A DNA stretch of 41,591 nucleotides from contig JAZQYH010000121.1 of NCBI GenBank assembly GCA_045633415.1, forward strand, positions 1 to 41,591, given 5' to 3'. The notes under the pieces were generated by a model, which was given only the letters and a program-made list of their open reading frames with translations, was not told where the DNA came from and searched no databases. Shown piece after piece: positions 22,179 through 29,705 of the stretch; the first letter of the stretch is position 1, and every line of letters starts with the position of its first letter. The DNA is from RGIG3102 sp045633415. GTDB taxonomy: Bacteria; Bacillota; Clostridia; Oscillospirales; Ruminococcaceae. The translations under genes were made by a program, and so were the position numbers.

Positions 22179-24661
22179 ATTACATTGATTTTCTTAAAAG
22201 TAAAATCGCAATAGCACCTGACAGCGGTTTTGAAGTGGCAAAAGAAGACCTGCACCCGGCACTGCTGCCACATCAGAGAGATGCAGTGCAGTGGGCTTTA
22301 AAAGGCGGGCGCAGGGCGTTATTTGAAGCATTCGGGTTAGGTAAAACAATACAGGAACTTGAATGGTGCAGACAGTGCGTTAAACATACAGGCGGTAAAG
22401 CATTGATTGTTTTGCCGCTGGGCGTAAGACAGGAGTTTAAAAGAGATGCTGTGCAGCTGCTGGGAATGGCAGAGCCGCCATATATTACTGAAACAGCACA
22501 GGCTGCAGAAAGCGGCATTTATTTGACAAACTATGAAAGAGTGCGAGACGGCGGTGTAAACCCGCAGGCGTTCGATGCAGTAGCACTTGACGAAGCAAGT
22601 GTGTTGCGTAGCTACGGAAGCAAAACATTTCAGGAGTTTATGCCAATGATGAGGGGCGTAAAATACAAGCTGGTTGCAACTGCTACACCTGCACCGAATA
22701 AATACAAGGAACTTATTCACTATGCCGGATACCTTGAAATTATGGACACAGGGCAGGCACTTACACGCTTTTTTCAGCGTGACAGTACAAAGGCAAACAA
22801 CCTGACATTGTACCCGCATAAAGAAAAAGAGTTCTGGCTGTGGATGAGTAGCTGGGCGTTGTTTTTAACAAAGCCGTCACAGCTTGGCTATGATGATACG
22901 GGCTATTCGCTGCCGGGGCTTGAAGTGAGATACCACAAGCTGACACAGACAACAGGCCTTGAAACCGAAAAAGACGGGCAGCTGATATTAACAAAAGATG
23001 CTTCACTGTCACTGCCTGCAGCGGCAAGGGAAAAGAAAAACAGCCTTGTTTATCGTATTGCAAAGGCAAAAGAAATAGTTGACAGTGACCCTGAAGCGCA
23101 CTTTATTCTGTGGCACGATAGAGAAGATGAACGCCACGAAATAAAAAAGGTGTTCCCGGATGCTGTGGAAGTATACGGCACACTTGACTATGACATAAGA
23201 GAGCAGCGCATACTTGATTTTGCAGACGGCAAAAACAGGCTGCTTGCTACAAAGAAAGAAATATCCGGGCAGGGCTGTAACTTTCAGCGACACTGCCACA
23301 GGGCAATATTTGTAGGCATTGACTATAAATTCAATGATTTTATTCAGGCAATACACCGCATATATAGATTTCTGCAGACTGAAAAAGTAATTATTGACAT
23401 TATCTATACTGAAAACGAAAAGGAAATACTTCAGGTGCTGAAAGAGAAATGGCAGCAGCACGATGAAATGGTAGAACAAATGACAGACATTATTAAAGAA
23501 TACGGCTTGAACGGTGCAAGTCAGCTTGAAACACTGGCACGCAGTATCGGCGTTGAACGCAAGGTAAAAGCCGGACAGAATTATATCGCAATACATAACG
23601 ATTGCGTACTTGAAACAGCCTGTATGGCTGAAAACAGCGTGGATCTGATACACACATCAATACCATTTTCAAACCACTATGAATATACACCTTCTTACAA
23701 TGATTTCGGGCATAACGAAAACACTGTAAAATTCTTTGAACAAATGGACTTTTTAACACCGCAGCTGTTGAGAATATTAAAACCGGGCAGAGTGGCTGCA
23801 ATTCACGTTAAAGACAGAGTATTATTCGGCAACGCTACAGGCTACGGAATGCCGACAATGGAGCCGTTCCACGCTATGTGTATAAGCCACTATATGAAAC
23901 ACGGCTTTATGTATTTTGGAATGATAACAGTAACAACAGACGTTGTGCGTGAAAACAATCAGACCTACAGATTAGGCTGGACAGAGCAGTGTAAAGATGC
24001 AACAAAAATGGGCGTGGGCTGTCCTGAATATATTCTGCTGTTCCGTAAGCTGCCAACAGATACAACAACAGCTTATGCTGATGTTCCTGTAGCAAAGGCA
24101 AAAGAAGAATATACATTAGGCCGCTGGCAGATAGATGCGCACGGATATTGGCGCAGCAGCGGTGACAGAATGCTGACAGGTGATGAACTTATGTCAACAG
24201 ATATGTCTGGCCGTATTGCAAAGTTTAAGCAGTGGAGTAAAGAAACAGTATATGACTTTGATAAACACGTTCAGCTTGCAGATGAACTGACAGAAAAAGA
24301 CGGATTAAGCAAAACATTTATGACACTGCCGACAACAAGCATTAACCCTGATGTATGGGATGATATTGTCAGAATGAACACACTGAACAAAGACCAGAGA
24401 TTAGGCCGCAGGGAATTGCACGTTTGCCCGCTGCAGATTGATATTGTTGATAGAATTATCACCCGCTACAGCAACAAAGGCGATACTGTTTTTGACCCGT
24501 TCGGCGGTATTATGACAGTGCCATACAGGGCGGTAAAAATGGGGCGCAAAGGCATAGGCACAGAATTAAACCCGGACTATTTCAAAGACGGCTGCAGATA
24601 CCTTGAAACAGCTGAAGCTGAAATGGAAGCACCTACACTGTTTGACTTAATGGGAGATTGA
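22175..24661 (+). CDS. SNF2-type helicase fused to a DNA (N4/N6) methyltransferase
   Basis: An 828-residue two-domain protein. Residues 1-430 are a superfamily 2 helicase: GLGKT at 54-58, DEAS at 139-142, ATATPAP at 168-174, QAIHRIYR at about 391-398. Residues about 470-828 are a beta-class methyltransferase with order motif IV then motif I: HTSIPFSNHYEY near 493, where SIPF replaces the usual SPPY, and DPFGGIMTVPYRAVKMGRKG near 772. It probably remodels DNA and methylates it against host restriction, like other helicase-methyltransferase phage proteins. The modified base cannot be read from the motif. Confidence 0.9.
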   Translation: MNYIDFLKSKIAIAPDSGFEVAKEDLHPALLPHQRDAVQWALKGGRRALFEAFGLGKTIQELEWCRQCVKHTGGKALIVLPLGVRQEFKRDAVQLLGMAEPPYITETAQAAESGIYLTNYERVRDGGVNPQAFDAVALDEASVLRSYGSKTFQEFMPMMRGVKYKLVATATPAPNKYKELIHYAGYLEIMDTGQALTRFFQRDSTKANNLTLYPHKEKEFWLWMSSWALFLTKPSQLGYDDTGYSLPGLEVRYHKLTQTTGLETEKDGQLILTKDASLSLPAAAREKKNSLVYRIAKAKEIVDSDPEAHFILWHDREDERHEIKKVFPDAVEVYGTLDYDIREQRILDFADGKNRLLATKKEISGQGCNFQRHCHRAIFVGIDYKFNDFIQAIHRIYRFLQTEKVIIDIIYTENEKEILQVLKEKWQQHDEMVEQMTDIIKEYGLNGASQLETLARSIGVERKVKAGQNYIAIHNDCVLETACMAENSVDLIHTSIPFSNHYEYTPSYNDFGHNENTVKFFEQMDFLTPQLLRILKPGRVAAIHVKDRVLFGNATGYGMPTMEPFHAMCISHYMKHGFMYFGMITVTTDVVRENNQTYRLGWTEQCKDATKMGVGCPEYILLFRKLPTDTTTAYADVPVAKAKEEYTLGRWQIDAHGYWRSSGDRMLTGDELMSTDMSGRIAKFKQWSKETVYDFDKHVQLADELTEKDGLSKTFMTLPTTSINPDVWDDIVRMNTLNKDQRLGRRELHVCPLQIDIVDRIITRYSNKGDTVFDPFGGIMTVPYRAVKMGRKGIGTELNPDYFKDGCRYLETAEAEMEAPTLFDLMGD

Positions 24662-24664
24662 CAG

Positions 24665-24952
24665 ATGAATAACAAAATTGAACTGCTGGCAAAAGCAAAT
24701 GGCTGTGAAAGAGTGTGCGACCAAACAATAGAAGAATGCGCAGAACTGATAGTTGCAATAAGACACTTTGCACGCTTTGGAAACGGCGAAAGAATAACGC
24801 AGGTAAGCGAAGTATGGGGCGAAATTGCAGATGTTGAAATAATGCTGCAGCAGCTTAAATATTGTCTTTACGGCGAAAAAGAAGTTGAAAAAATCAAGGC
24901 TGAAAAGATAGAAAGACAGCTTGCAAGGTTCGGGCTGACAGGTAAAGTGTAA
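24665..24952 (+). CDS. MazG-like NTP pyrophosphohydrolase
   Basis: A 95-residue all-helical protein. EECAELIVAI (23-32) and EVWGEIADVEIMLQQL (49-64) give the E-E-x-x-E and E-x-x-D magnesium-binding motifs of MazG-type enzymes. Phage MazG proteins hydrolyse NTPs or alarmones and keep the cell in a growth state. It starts three bases after the helicase-methyltransferase gene. Confidence 0.85.
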   Translation: MNNKIELLAKANGCERVCDQTIEECAELIVAIRHFARFGNGERITQVSEVWGEIADVEIMLQQLKYCLYGEKEVEKIKAEKIERQLARFGLTGKV

Positions 24953-25101
24953 TGAACATAGCAGTATTAGCGGCAATAGCGGCAAACAATGCCCGCCGGG
25001 CACGAATGAGAGAACAGCAAAAGCGTGAAGAAGAAATGCGAAAAGCAAAAGAAAGAGAAGCTGAAAAACAGAAAAGGAAAGAAAATGAAAATAACAGATA
25101 A
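24952..25101 (+). CDS. Small hypothetical protein, Arg/Glu-rich helix (49 aa)
   Basis: ATG overlaps the preceding stop (TAATG). A short hydrophobic start (MNIAVLAAIAANNARRARM) is followed by a highly charged single helix. It overlaps the next gene by 17 bases. The start could be membrane attached. Unrecognised. Confidence 0.5.
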   Translation: MNIAVLAAIAANNARRARMREQQKREEEMRKAKEREAEKQKRKENENNR

Positions 25102-25357
25102 TATGTTTAATGATGCTGTAAAAGCAGGCGTTGAACAGGCAATGAAAGAATGCGAACTGACTATCGGTATGACACTGAAAGAAGCTGTTGAAAAGCAGAT
25201 ACCGCAGAAGGTAAAAGCGGAAAAATACAAATACGGCAAAACATATCATTGCCCGGTTTGTAACATTTTCGTTGGTTACAATGATGATTTGTCTTTACCG
25301 AAATATTGTAAATGTTGCGGACAGGCTTTGAAATATTACGAGGTACAGGAAGAATGA
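25085..25357 (+). CDS. Zinc-ribbon protein (90 aa)
   Basis: ATG at 25085 (site AAAGGAAAG) is preferred over an upstream in-frame start that overlaps the previous gene by 77 bases. A helix of about 50 residues (ITDNMFNDAVKAGVEQAMKE) is followed by a ribbon CPVCNIF and YCKCCGQAL. It is one of a series of small zinc proteins in this part of the operon. Function unknown. Confidence 0.8.
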   Translation: MKITDNMFNDAVKAGVEQAMKECELTIGMTLKEAVEKQIPQKVKAEKYKYGKTYHCPVCNIFVGYNDDLSLPKYCKCCGQALKYYEVQEE

Positions 25358-25710
25358 AAACACCATTTAAAAATGACCCTTTTGCTATTGTTTGGCTGGC
25401 ATTTAAAGAACTTTATCCCGATAAAGATTGTATGTGCTTTTATGAGCCGGAAATAAGACCTGATGCAGACGGCAGCGAGGTGGTAGGCTTAACCGATTTT
25501 GACGAAGAAACAGGCGAGATTACAGTGTTTATAGATACAAATTTATCTATAGAAGATGCCACAGAGGTGTTTGCACACGAACTTGCACACGTTGCTGTTG
25601 GGTTTAAACAAGCCCATAACGAAGTATGGGAAAAAGCCTTTGATGCAATTTTTGAAAAATACAATGAAATTGGCAATAAAATGTTTGAGGTACAGGAAAA
25701 TGAAAAATAA
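25354..25710 (+). CDS. SprT/ImmA-like zinc metallopeptidase (118 aa)
   Basis: ATG in an ATGA overlap. The zinc motif is HELAH (75-79), preceded by VFA, followed by the third ligand candidate H88 in QAHNEVWEKAF. This layout resembles SprT-type and phage HELxH peptidases. The acidic N-terminal half has no membrane segment, so it acts in the cytoplasm. It could cut a host or phage regulator; the target is unknown. Confidence 0.75.
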   Translation: MKTPFKNDPFAIVWLAFKELYPDKDCMCFYEPEIRPDADGSEVVGLTDFDEETGEITVFIDTNLSIEDATEVFAHELAHVAVGFKQAHNEVWEKAFDAIFEKYNEIGNKMFEVQENEK

Positions 25711-25924
25711 AAAATTACTGCCCTGCCCTTTCTGTGGGGGTGAAGGATATATGCTTCACGGAGCTTTTAATAAAGATTTATCTTCTGTGATATGTAAAGG
25801 CTGTGCGGTTGAAACAAGAATATATAGAACACCGGATGAGGCTATTGCAGCTTGGAACAGACGAACAAACGCAATACCTGTAGGACACGGGGAAAATTAT
25901 GAGGTGACACACAATGACAGATAA
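25700..25924 (+). CDS. Lar-family restriction alleviation protein
   Basis: ATG at 25700 (site TACAGGAAA, 11-base overlap) gives 74 residues. LLPCPFCGGEGY with C9 and C12, ICKGC with C32 and C35, then RTPDEAIAAWNRR are the exact Lar layout: a zinc ribbon followed by the T-x-E-A-I-x-A-W-N-R-R motif. Rac-prophage Lar weakens type I restriction. With the phage methyltransferases it forms the anti-restriction kit. Confidence 0.9.
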   Translation: MKNKKLLPCPFCGGEGYMLHGAFNKDLSSVICKGCAVETRIYRTPDEAIAAWNRRTNAIPVGHGENYEVTHNDR

Positions 25925-26318
25925 AGAAATCATTGAAAAGCTGGAAAATGTCCGCTATCACCTGCCAGCAGGTGAACACAAAGCTGTGATTGATGATGCT
26001 ATTGAATGTATTAATCAACAGCGGGAAGAGATTGATAAGCTGACAAAGTGGAACAAAATAAAAATTGAAGAAATGCGACAAGAAAGACAAGAGATGTTGA
26101 CAAGAAACAAAAAATTCCGTGCTGACATAATAGAAAAAAACGAAAAAATGTTCCTTGAAGCTGAAGCACAGATAAGACCGCAAGCAATCAAAGAGTTTGC
26201 GGAAAAGCTGAAAGAAGATATTCGATATCGCATAGATGAAACTGGTGATTTTGAGTTATATGAAGTATTTCAAGATATAGACAACCTTGTAAAAGAAATG
26301 GGGGCAGACAATGGTTAA
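25914..26318 (+). CDS. Coiled-coil early protein (134 aa)
   Basis: Starts within the previous gene (11-base overlap), site GAGGTGA. Helical throughout, with a coiled coil of about residues 30-95 (INQQREEIDKLTKWNKIKIE) and an AIKEFAEKLKEDIRYRIDE segment that is common in Clostridial phage proteins. Function unknown. Confidence 0.75.
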   Translation: MTDKEIIEKLENVRYHLPAGEHKAVIDDAIECINQQREEIDKLTKWNKIKIEEMRQERQEMLTRNKKFRADIIEKNEKMFLEAEAQIRPQAIKEFAEKLKEDIRYRIDETGDFELYEVFQDIDNLVKEMGADNG

Positions 26319-26514
26319 ACATCAAGTGTGTTGTAATAGGTGTGGTAAAGATATACCAAGTTCCGCCGCATATATAACAAGGGATTTTTCAGCACGAATA
26401 CAATGGTATGGTGTTGGAGCAACACGCAGTAATTCTGGCGAAAGGATTGATTTGTGCGTTGAGTGTGCGGAAAGTTTTATAAATTGGCTTGAAAGCGAGG
26501 AAGACAATGATTGA
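26311..26514 (+). CDS. Zinc-ribbon protein (67 aa)
   Basis: Eight-base overlap with the previous gene (ATGGTTAA). CCNRCGKDI and LCVECAESFINWL form a ribbon split by a 40-residue insert with an RIQWYG strand. Similar phage and bacterial proteins carry the C-x2-C pair before a WL-EED tail. Unknown function. Confidence 0.7.
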   Translation: MVKHQVCCNRCGKDIPSSAAYITRDFSARIQWYGVGATRSNSGERIDLCVECAESFINWLESEEDND

Positions 26515-26707
26515 TAAAAACACTTACTGCAAAGATTGCGACAGAAGCATATATGCCACAGGCTTTTGGGCTAAAAGCTGTGATATGAATGTGGAAGATA
26601 ACGGATATTATAATCGCAGTGGAAAATGCTATTGCAAGATTGTAAATGGAGAAAGAGCAGAAAAGTATCCGTGGGAAGAAAAAGAAGGTGCAGACAATGA
26701 AACCTGA
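26507..26707 (+). CDS. Cys-rich protein (66 aa)
   Basis: ATG at 26507 (site GAGGAAG, eight-base overlap). Cysteines in YCKDCDRSIY, KSCDMN and KCYCKIVNGE suggest zinc binding. The end WEEKEGADNET shares the ADN end pattern of its neighbours. Function unknown. Confidence 0.68.
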   Translation: MIDKNTYCKDCDRSIYATGFWAKSCDMNVEDNGYYNRSGKCYCKIVNGERAEKYPWEEKEGADNET

Positions 26708-27014
26708 AAGAGTAATACAGTTGCTGGAACTTGAAAAGCAATATCGGCTGAAACAAACCGGGCATAGTCAGCAGCCGATAAACAAAGAGGTACGGCAGGC
26801 GTTGGATATTGCTATTGAAGCGGTTAGTCAGGCTATGAGATACGGCAAGTGGCAGCACAGAAAAGCAAAAGAAACAGATGCTGCAAAATGGTTTCTGTGT
26901 TCTGAATGCAACGGCAGGGCATACAGTGACGGCTATATTTTTGAGTTATCAAATTACTGTCCGCATTGCGGTGCAAAAATGATTGAAATAGAACGGAGTT
27001 CAGACAATGGATAA
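26697..27014 (+). CDS. Zinc-ribbon protein (105 aa)
   Basis: ATG at 26697 (site GAAGGTG, 11-base overlap). Helical N-terminal half (VIQLLELEKQYRLKQTG, VRQALDIAIEAVSQAM) and a ribbon FLCSECNGRAYSDGYIF with YCPHCGAKM. Resembles the many phage proteins ending in CP-CGAKM. Ends RSSDNG, encoded by the next gene's start region. Confidence 0.75.
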   Translation: MKPERVIQLLELEKQYRLKQTGHSQQPINKEVRQALDIAIEAVSQAMRYGKWQHRKAKETDAAKWFLCSECNGRAYSDGYIFELSNYCPHCGAKMIEIERSSDNG

Positions 27015-27177
27015 GTTTTTTATTTATTTAGCAAATGCGTTTGGTTGCCCTTGTAATTTTTCGCCTATTGATGAAGAAATGTACGAGTTTTGTGGCGATA
27101 CCTGCCAAAATGATGAATCGGAATGCTGGAAAAGGGTTGCGAAAATGGCAGCAGAAAGGACGGCTGACAATGGCTGA
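27007..27177 (+). CDS. Cys-rich protein (56 aa)
   Basis: ATG at 27007 (site CGGAG, eight-base overlap). GCPCNF, EFCGDTCQNDESECWKRV give five cysteines, and EFCGD-C-ECW is a known small phage zinc-protein pattern. Ends RTADNG and overlaps the replisome organizer gene by eight bases. Confidence 0.72.
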   Translation: MDKFFIYLANAFGCPCNFSPIDEEMYEFCGDTCQNDESECWKRVAKMAAERTADNG

Positions 27178-27943
27178 TGTAAAGTGGATAAAACTTACCA
27201 CAGATATGTTTGACAATAGGAAAATCAAACATTTACGCAGACTGCCGGAAGGTAACAACATTGTTCTTATATGGGTAATGCTGCTGACAATGGCGGGCAG
27301 GTGCAATGCAGGCGGTATGATCTTCTTAACTGAAAATATCCCTTATACAACAAAGATGCTGGCAGATGAATTGGACTTTGAAGAAAACACTGTAAAGCTG
27401 GCACTTGAAGCCCTTGAACAATTCAATATGATTGTGACAAACGGCAATTACTTTTCAATAGCCGGGTGGCAGGAACATCAAAACATTGAAGGTATGGAAA
27501 AGATAAGGGAACAAAACCGCATAAGGCAAGCAAAATTCAAGAAAAAGCAAAAGCTAATAGGCGGTAACGTTACCGATAACGTTACTCTAACGTTAGGTAA
27601 CGCAACAGATATAGATATAGAAGAAGAAAAAGAAAGAGATAAAGATAAAAAGAATAGTAAAAAAGAAACCCGCCACAAATACGGCGAATATAACAATGTT
27701 CTTTTATCTGATCCTGACTATGAAAAACTTAAATCTGAATTTCCTTATGACTACACAGAGCGCATTGAAAGACTTTCTGAATATATGGCAAGTACAGGAA
27801 AATCTTATAAAAACCACCTTGCAACAATAAGAAACTGGGCAAAGAAAGACAACACTGTACAGAAAAAACAGAATAATCAGAAAAGTGATTATGACCGCTT
27901 TGTATCAGAATTAAAAGATATGTATTTTGAAAGCGAGGGTTAA
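27170..27943 (+). CDS. Phage replisome organizer (initiator, Phage_rep_org_N)
   Basis: ATG at 27170 with AAAGGACGG gives 257 residues; a much longer upstream frame is rejected because it covers other genes. The N-terminal winged-helix domain (WIKLTTDMFDNRKIKHLRRL, the LIWVMLLTMAGRCNAGG helix, IPYTTKMLADEL, YFSIAGWQEHQNIEGMEKIR) is that of replisome organizers. A low-complexity linker (about 132-165) contains the origin-like repeats at DNA level. The C-terminal domain (FPYDYTERIERLSEYMASTG) probably contacts the helicase loader. It opens the origin and starts replication. Confidence 0.92.
   Translation: MADVKWIKLTTDMFDNRKIKHLRRLPEGNNIVLIWVMLLTMAGRCNAGGMIFLTENIPYTTKMLADELDFEENTVKLALEALEQFNMIVTNGNYFSIAGWQEHQNIEGMEKIREQNRIRQAKFKKKQKLIGGNVTDNVTLTLGNATDIDIEEEKERDKDKKNSKKETRHKYGEYNNVLLSDPDYEKLKSEFPYDYTERIERLSEYMASTGKSYKNHLATIRNWAKKDNTVQKKQNNQKSDYDRFVSELKDMYFESEG
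27563..27660. other. ori: Candidate replication origin (AACGTT repeats plus A-rich stretch)
   Basis: Within 41 bases there are three copies of TAACGTTA-type palindromes (GGTAACGTTACC 27563, ATAACGTTAC 27576, CTAACGTTAG 27587) and a half copy GGTAACG at 27596, spaced about 12 bp. They are followed by about 60 bases nearly free of C and G (AGATATAGATATAG, then poly-A/G), a good unwinding element. This lies inside the initiator gene's linker, as in lambda O and many Firmicutes phages. Confidence 0.75.
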
Positions 27944-27946
27944 ACA

Positions 27947-28495
27947 ATGGCAAGTCAAAAAAAGGTTGTTGAAATGATAATGGGGATAAAGGCTATTTAT
28001 CCCTATTATGCAAAAGACAGCGATGTAAAACTGCTGGTTAATATGTGGGTAGGGCTGCTTGAAGAATATCCCGATAATATTGTTGAGGTGGCATATAAAA
28101 AAGCGTTGCAGACCTGCAAAATGCCCCCTACGCCTGCAGATGTTATCGAGAATATAAAAACCCTTGCAAACGTCAATCAGCCCACAGATGAAGAATTGTG
28201 GAGCGTATTCACAAAGGCTTTGCGAGAAGTTGAAAGGCAACAATACTATATCAAATATCCGATGCCGGGGGTAGATCACCGCCAAAAGATAAAAGATGTT
28301 TGGGAAAGCCTGCCGGATAAAGTAAAGCAGTACATAGGCAGTTTGGGCGAATTAATCAGAATGTCACAGTACGATGATAATTCACTTAAGTTTGAAAAAA
28401 ACAGTTTCCTGAAAGCAATGCCCGCAATTCAGATAAGACAGGAATACAGCAGTTTAATGCTGGAAAGTAACAACAAAAAACTAATAGGAAGGTAA
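27947..28495 (+). CDS. Helicase loader/inhibitor-like replication protein (G39P-like)
   Basis: A 182-residue helical protein directly after the initiator. IKAIYPYYAKDSDVKLLVNM, the YPDNIVEVAYKKALQTCKMP helix and PTPADVIENIK are the typical marks of the SPP1 G39P-like and related replication proteins. These bind the replicative helicase and the initiator. No helicase or DnaC-type loader is encoded, so this protein probably recruits the host DnaB. Its C-terminal half (WESLPDKVKQYIGSLGELIR) is less conserved. Confidence 0.8.
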   Translation: MASQKKVVEMIMGIKAIYPYYAKDSDVKLLVNMWVGLLEEYPDNIVEVAYKKALQTCKMPPTPADVIENIKTLANVNQPTDEELWSVFTKALREVERQQYYIKYPMPGVDHRQKIKDVWESLPDKVKQYIGSLGELIRMSQYDDNSLKFEKNSFLKAMPAIQIRQEYSSLMLESNNKKLIGR

Positions 28496-28501
28496 ACAGT
28501 T

Positions 28502-29050
28502 ATGACTTTTTTAAGAGGCGATATATTTGTAGTAAATAAATTCTATGGCATTGTGGGTAGTGAACAGGACAGTGGCCGCCCGGCTGTCATTGTATCAAAC
28601 AATGTAGGCAATCAGCACAGCGAATGCGTTGAAATTGTTTACCTGACAACAAAAGACAAAAAGCCGTTGCCAACGCATACAGAGGTGCTTTGCAAAGTTC
28701 CGTCAACAGCTTTATGTGAACAGGTACACACAGTATACAAAGAAAGGCTGGGCGATTTTATCCGCAGCGCAACAGGCGCAGAAATGGCAGCTATTGATGA
28801 AGCGTTGAAAATATCTCTGGATCTGAATGATAAACGGCAGCGGGCAACACTTGAAGAACAGAAACGCATTATTGACAATCAGGGCGGGCAAATTGAAACT
28901 TTACTGAAAACTAATGAACAGTTACAGGAAAAGTTGAAAAAAGCCAAAGAAATCGAAATTGACGGCAATGCGCTGATTAAACTGCAGGCTGAAAGAGATA
29001 CATATAAAACAATGTACGAAGCACTGTTAAACAGATTTATTGACAAATAA
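28502..29050 (+). CDS. MazF/PemK-fold protein with C-terminal coiled coil
   Basis: A 182-residue protein. Residues 1-110 have the MazF pattern: RGDIFVVN, SGRPAVIVSNN with R26, EIVYLTTKDK, PLPTHTEV with T58, ALCEQVHTVYKERLG. The two residues needed for RNA cleavage (R before P, T in PTH) are present, while the usual QIRT arginine is H here. A coiled coil follows (about 118-175, QKRIIDNQGGQIETLLKTNE). No antitoxin gene is next to it. It may be an RNase or, like other phage MazF-fold proteins, a binder. Confidence 0.83.
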   Translation: MTFLRGDIFVVNKFYGIVGSEQDSGRPAVIVSNNVGNQHSECVEIVYLTTKDKKPLPTHTEVLCKVPSTALCEQVHTVYKERLGDFIRSATGAEMAAIDEALKISLDLNDKRQRATLEEQKRIIDNQGGQIETLLKTNEQLQEKLKKAKEIEIDGNALIKLQAERDTYKTMYEALLNRFIDK

Positions 29051-29063
29051 GAGGTGTACACCA

Positions 29064-29168
29064 ATGGAAAAGAAACAGACAACCTGCGAGGATTGCATAA
29101 AATGCAAAATGTGCCCGGATAGGTCAAGGCTTTACCCTTGCAGTTCGTTTAAACGAAAAGATAAATAA
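29064..29168 (+). CDS. Cys-rich mini-protein (34 aa)
   Basis: ATG at 29064 with GAGGTGTACACC upstream. TCEDCIKCKMCPDRSRLYPC holds five cysteines, a zinc knuckle, with a basic tail. It resembles the start of the 20986 gene product. Function unknown. Confidence 0.6.
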   Translation: MEKKQTTCEDCIKCKMCPDRSRLYPCSSFKRKDK

Positions 29169-29183
29169 AGCAGGTGATATGAT

Positions 29184-29597
29184 ATGAACGCAAAATATTA
29201 TTTAAGGCAGGGTTACAGGTTGAATGAAAGAATAAAAGATAAACAGGAACGCCTTGCAAGGTTTAAAGAGTTATCTGTCAATATCGGTGCAATAGATTAT
29301 TCAAAGGACAGAGTGCAGGGCGGTATGAACAGCAGCGCACCTTTTGAAAATCAGGTCGAAAAGATTATAGACCTTGAAGCTGAAATTGAACAGGACATTA
29401 AAGAACTGTGCAAGCTGCAGATAGAAATCAGCAATGCTATTGATGCGGTGGAAGATGTAAACTGTTCCCTTGTTTTATCAAAAAGATATTTGTTGATGAA
29501 AAGCTGGGATAAAATAGCAGAAGAAATGTGCTGCAGTAAAAGAAATATACACCGCTGGCATAACAAAGGGTTAAAAATGATTGTTATTCCTGAATAA
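29184..29597 (+). CDS. ArpU/RinA-like late transcription regulator (DUF1492)
   Basis: A 137-residue protein. The start YYLRQGYRLNERIKDKQERL, DYSKDRVQGGMNSSAPFENQ and the helix EIEQDIKELCKLQIEI lead to a sigma region 4-like HTH (LVLSKRYLLMKSWDKIAEEM, then CSKRNIHRWHNKGL). This is the DUF1492/ArpU layout. It is the last early gene and stands directly before the late promoter region and terminase operon, so it should activate late transcription. Confidence 0.9.
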   Translation: MNAKYYLRQGYRLNERIKDKQERLARFKELSVNIGAIDYSKDRVQGGMNSSAPFENQVEKIIDLEAEIEQDIKELCKLQIEISNAIDAVEDVNCSLVLSKRYLLMKSWDKIAEEMCCSKRNIHRWHNKGLKMIVIPE

Positions 29598-29641
29598 TGG
29601 CACTAAATGCTATTTTATGTCACTGTCAAAAGTGATATTAT
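29598..29641 (+). promoter_or_regulatory. Candidate late promoter with activator dyad
   Basis: TGGCACT (29599) and TCACT-GTCAAA-AGTGA (29620-29635) sit directly upstream of TATTAT (29636-29641), with no consensus -35. The TGGCACT / TGTCACT plus GTGATATTATAGTAT arrangement after a DUF1492 gene is typical of activator-dependent late promoters in Firmicutes phages. The dyad would be the ArpU-like protein's site. Confidence 0.65.
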
Positions 29642-29675
29642 AGTATTGTGTAGATGAAGATAAATACGCAGAAAG

Positions 29676-29705
29676 ACCGCTGGGCGCAAATGCTTGGCGG
29701 TTTTT
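29676..29705 (+). terminator. Leader terminator after the late promoter
   Basis: ACCGC (29676-29680) pairs with GCGGT (29697-29701), with an inner GC/GC, followed by TTTTTCTTTT. It lies 35-60 bases after the presumed late start point, so late transcripts must read through it, perhaps with antitermination. Confidence 0.6.

Noticed and set aside
24647..25249. Minus-strand open frames (up to 200 codons) rich in Phe, Leu and Cys
   Set aside because: They lie opposite well-supported genes (MazG-like, zinc ribbon) and their composition is just the complement of Lys/Glu-rich coding DNA.
27035..27169. Longer N-terminus of the replisome organizer (from 27035)
   Set aside because: It would cover the 56-aa Cys-rich gene, and the initiator domain starts exactly at the ATG 27170 with a good binding site.
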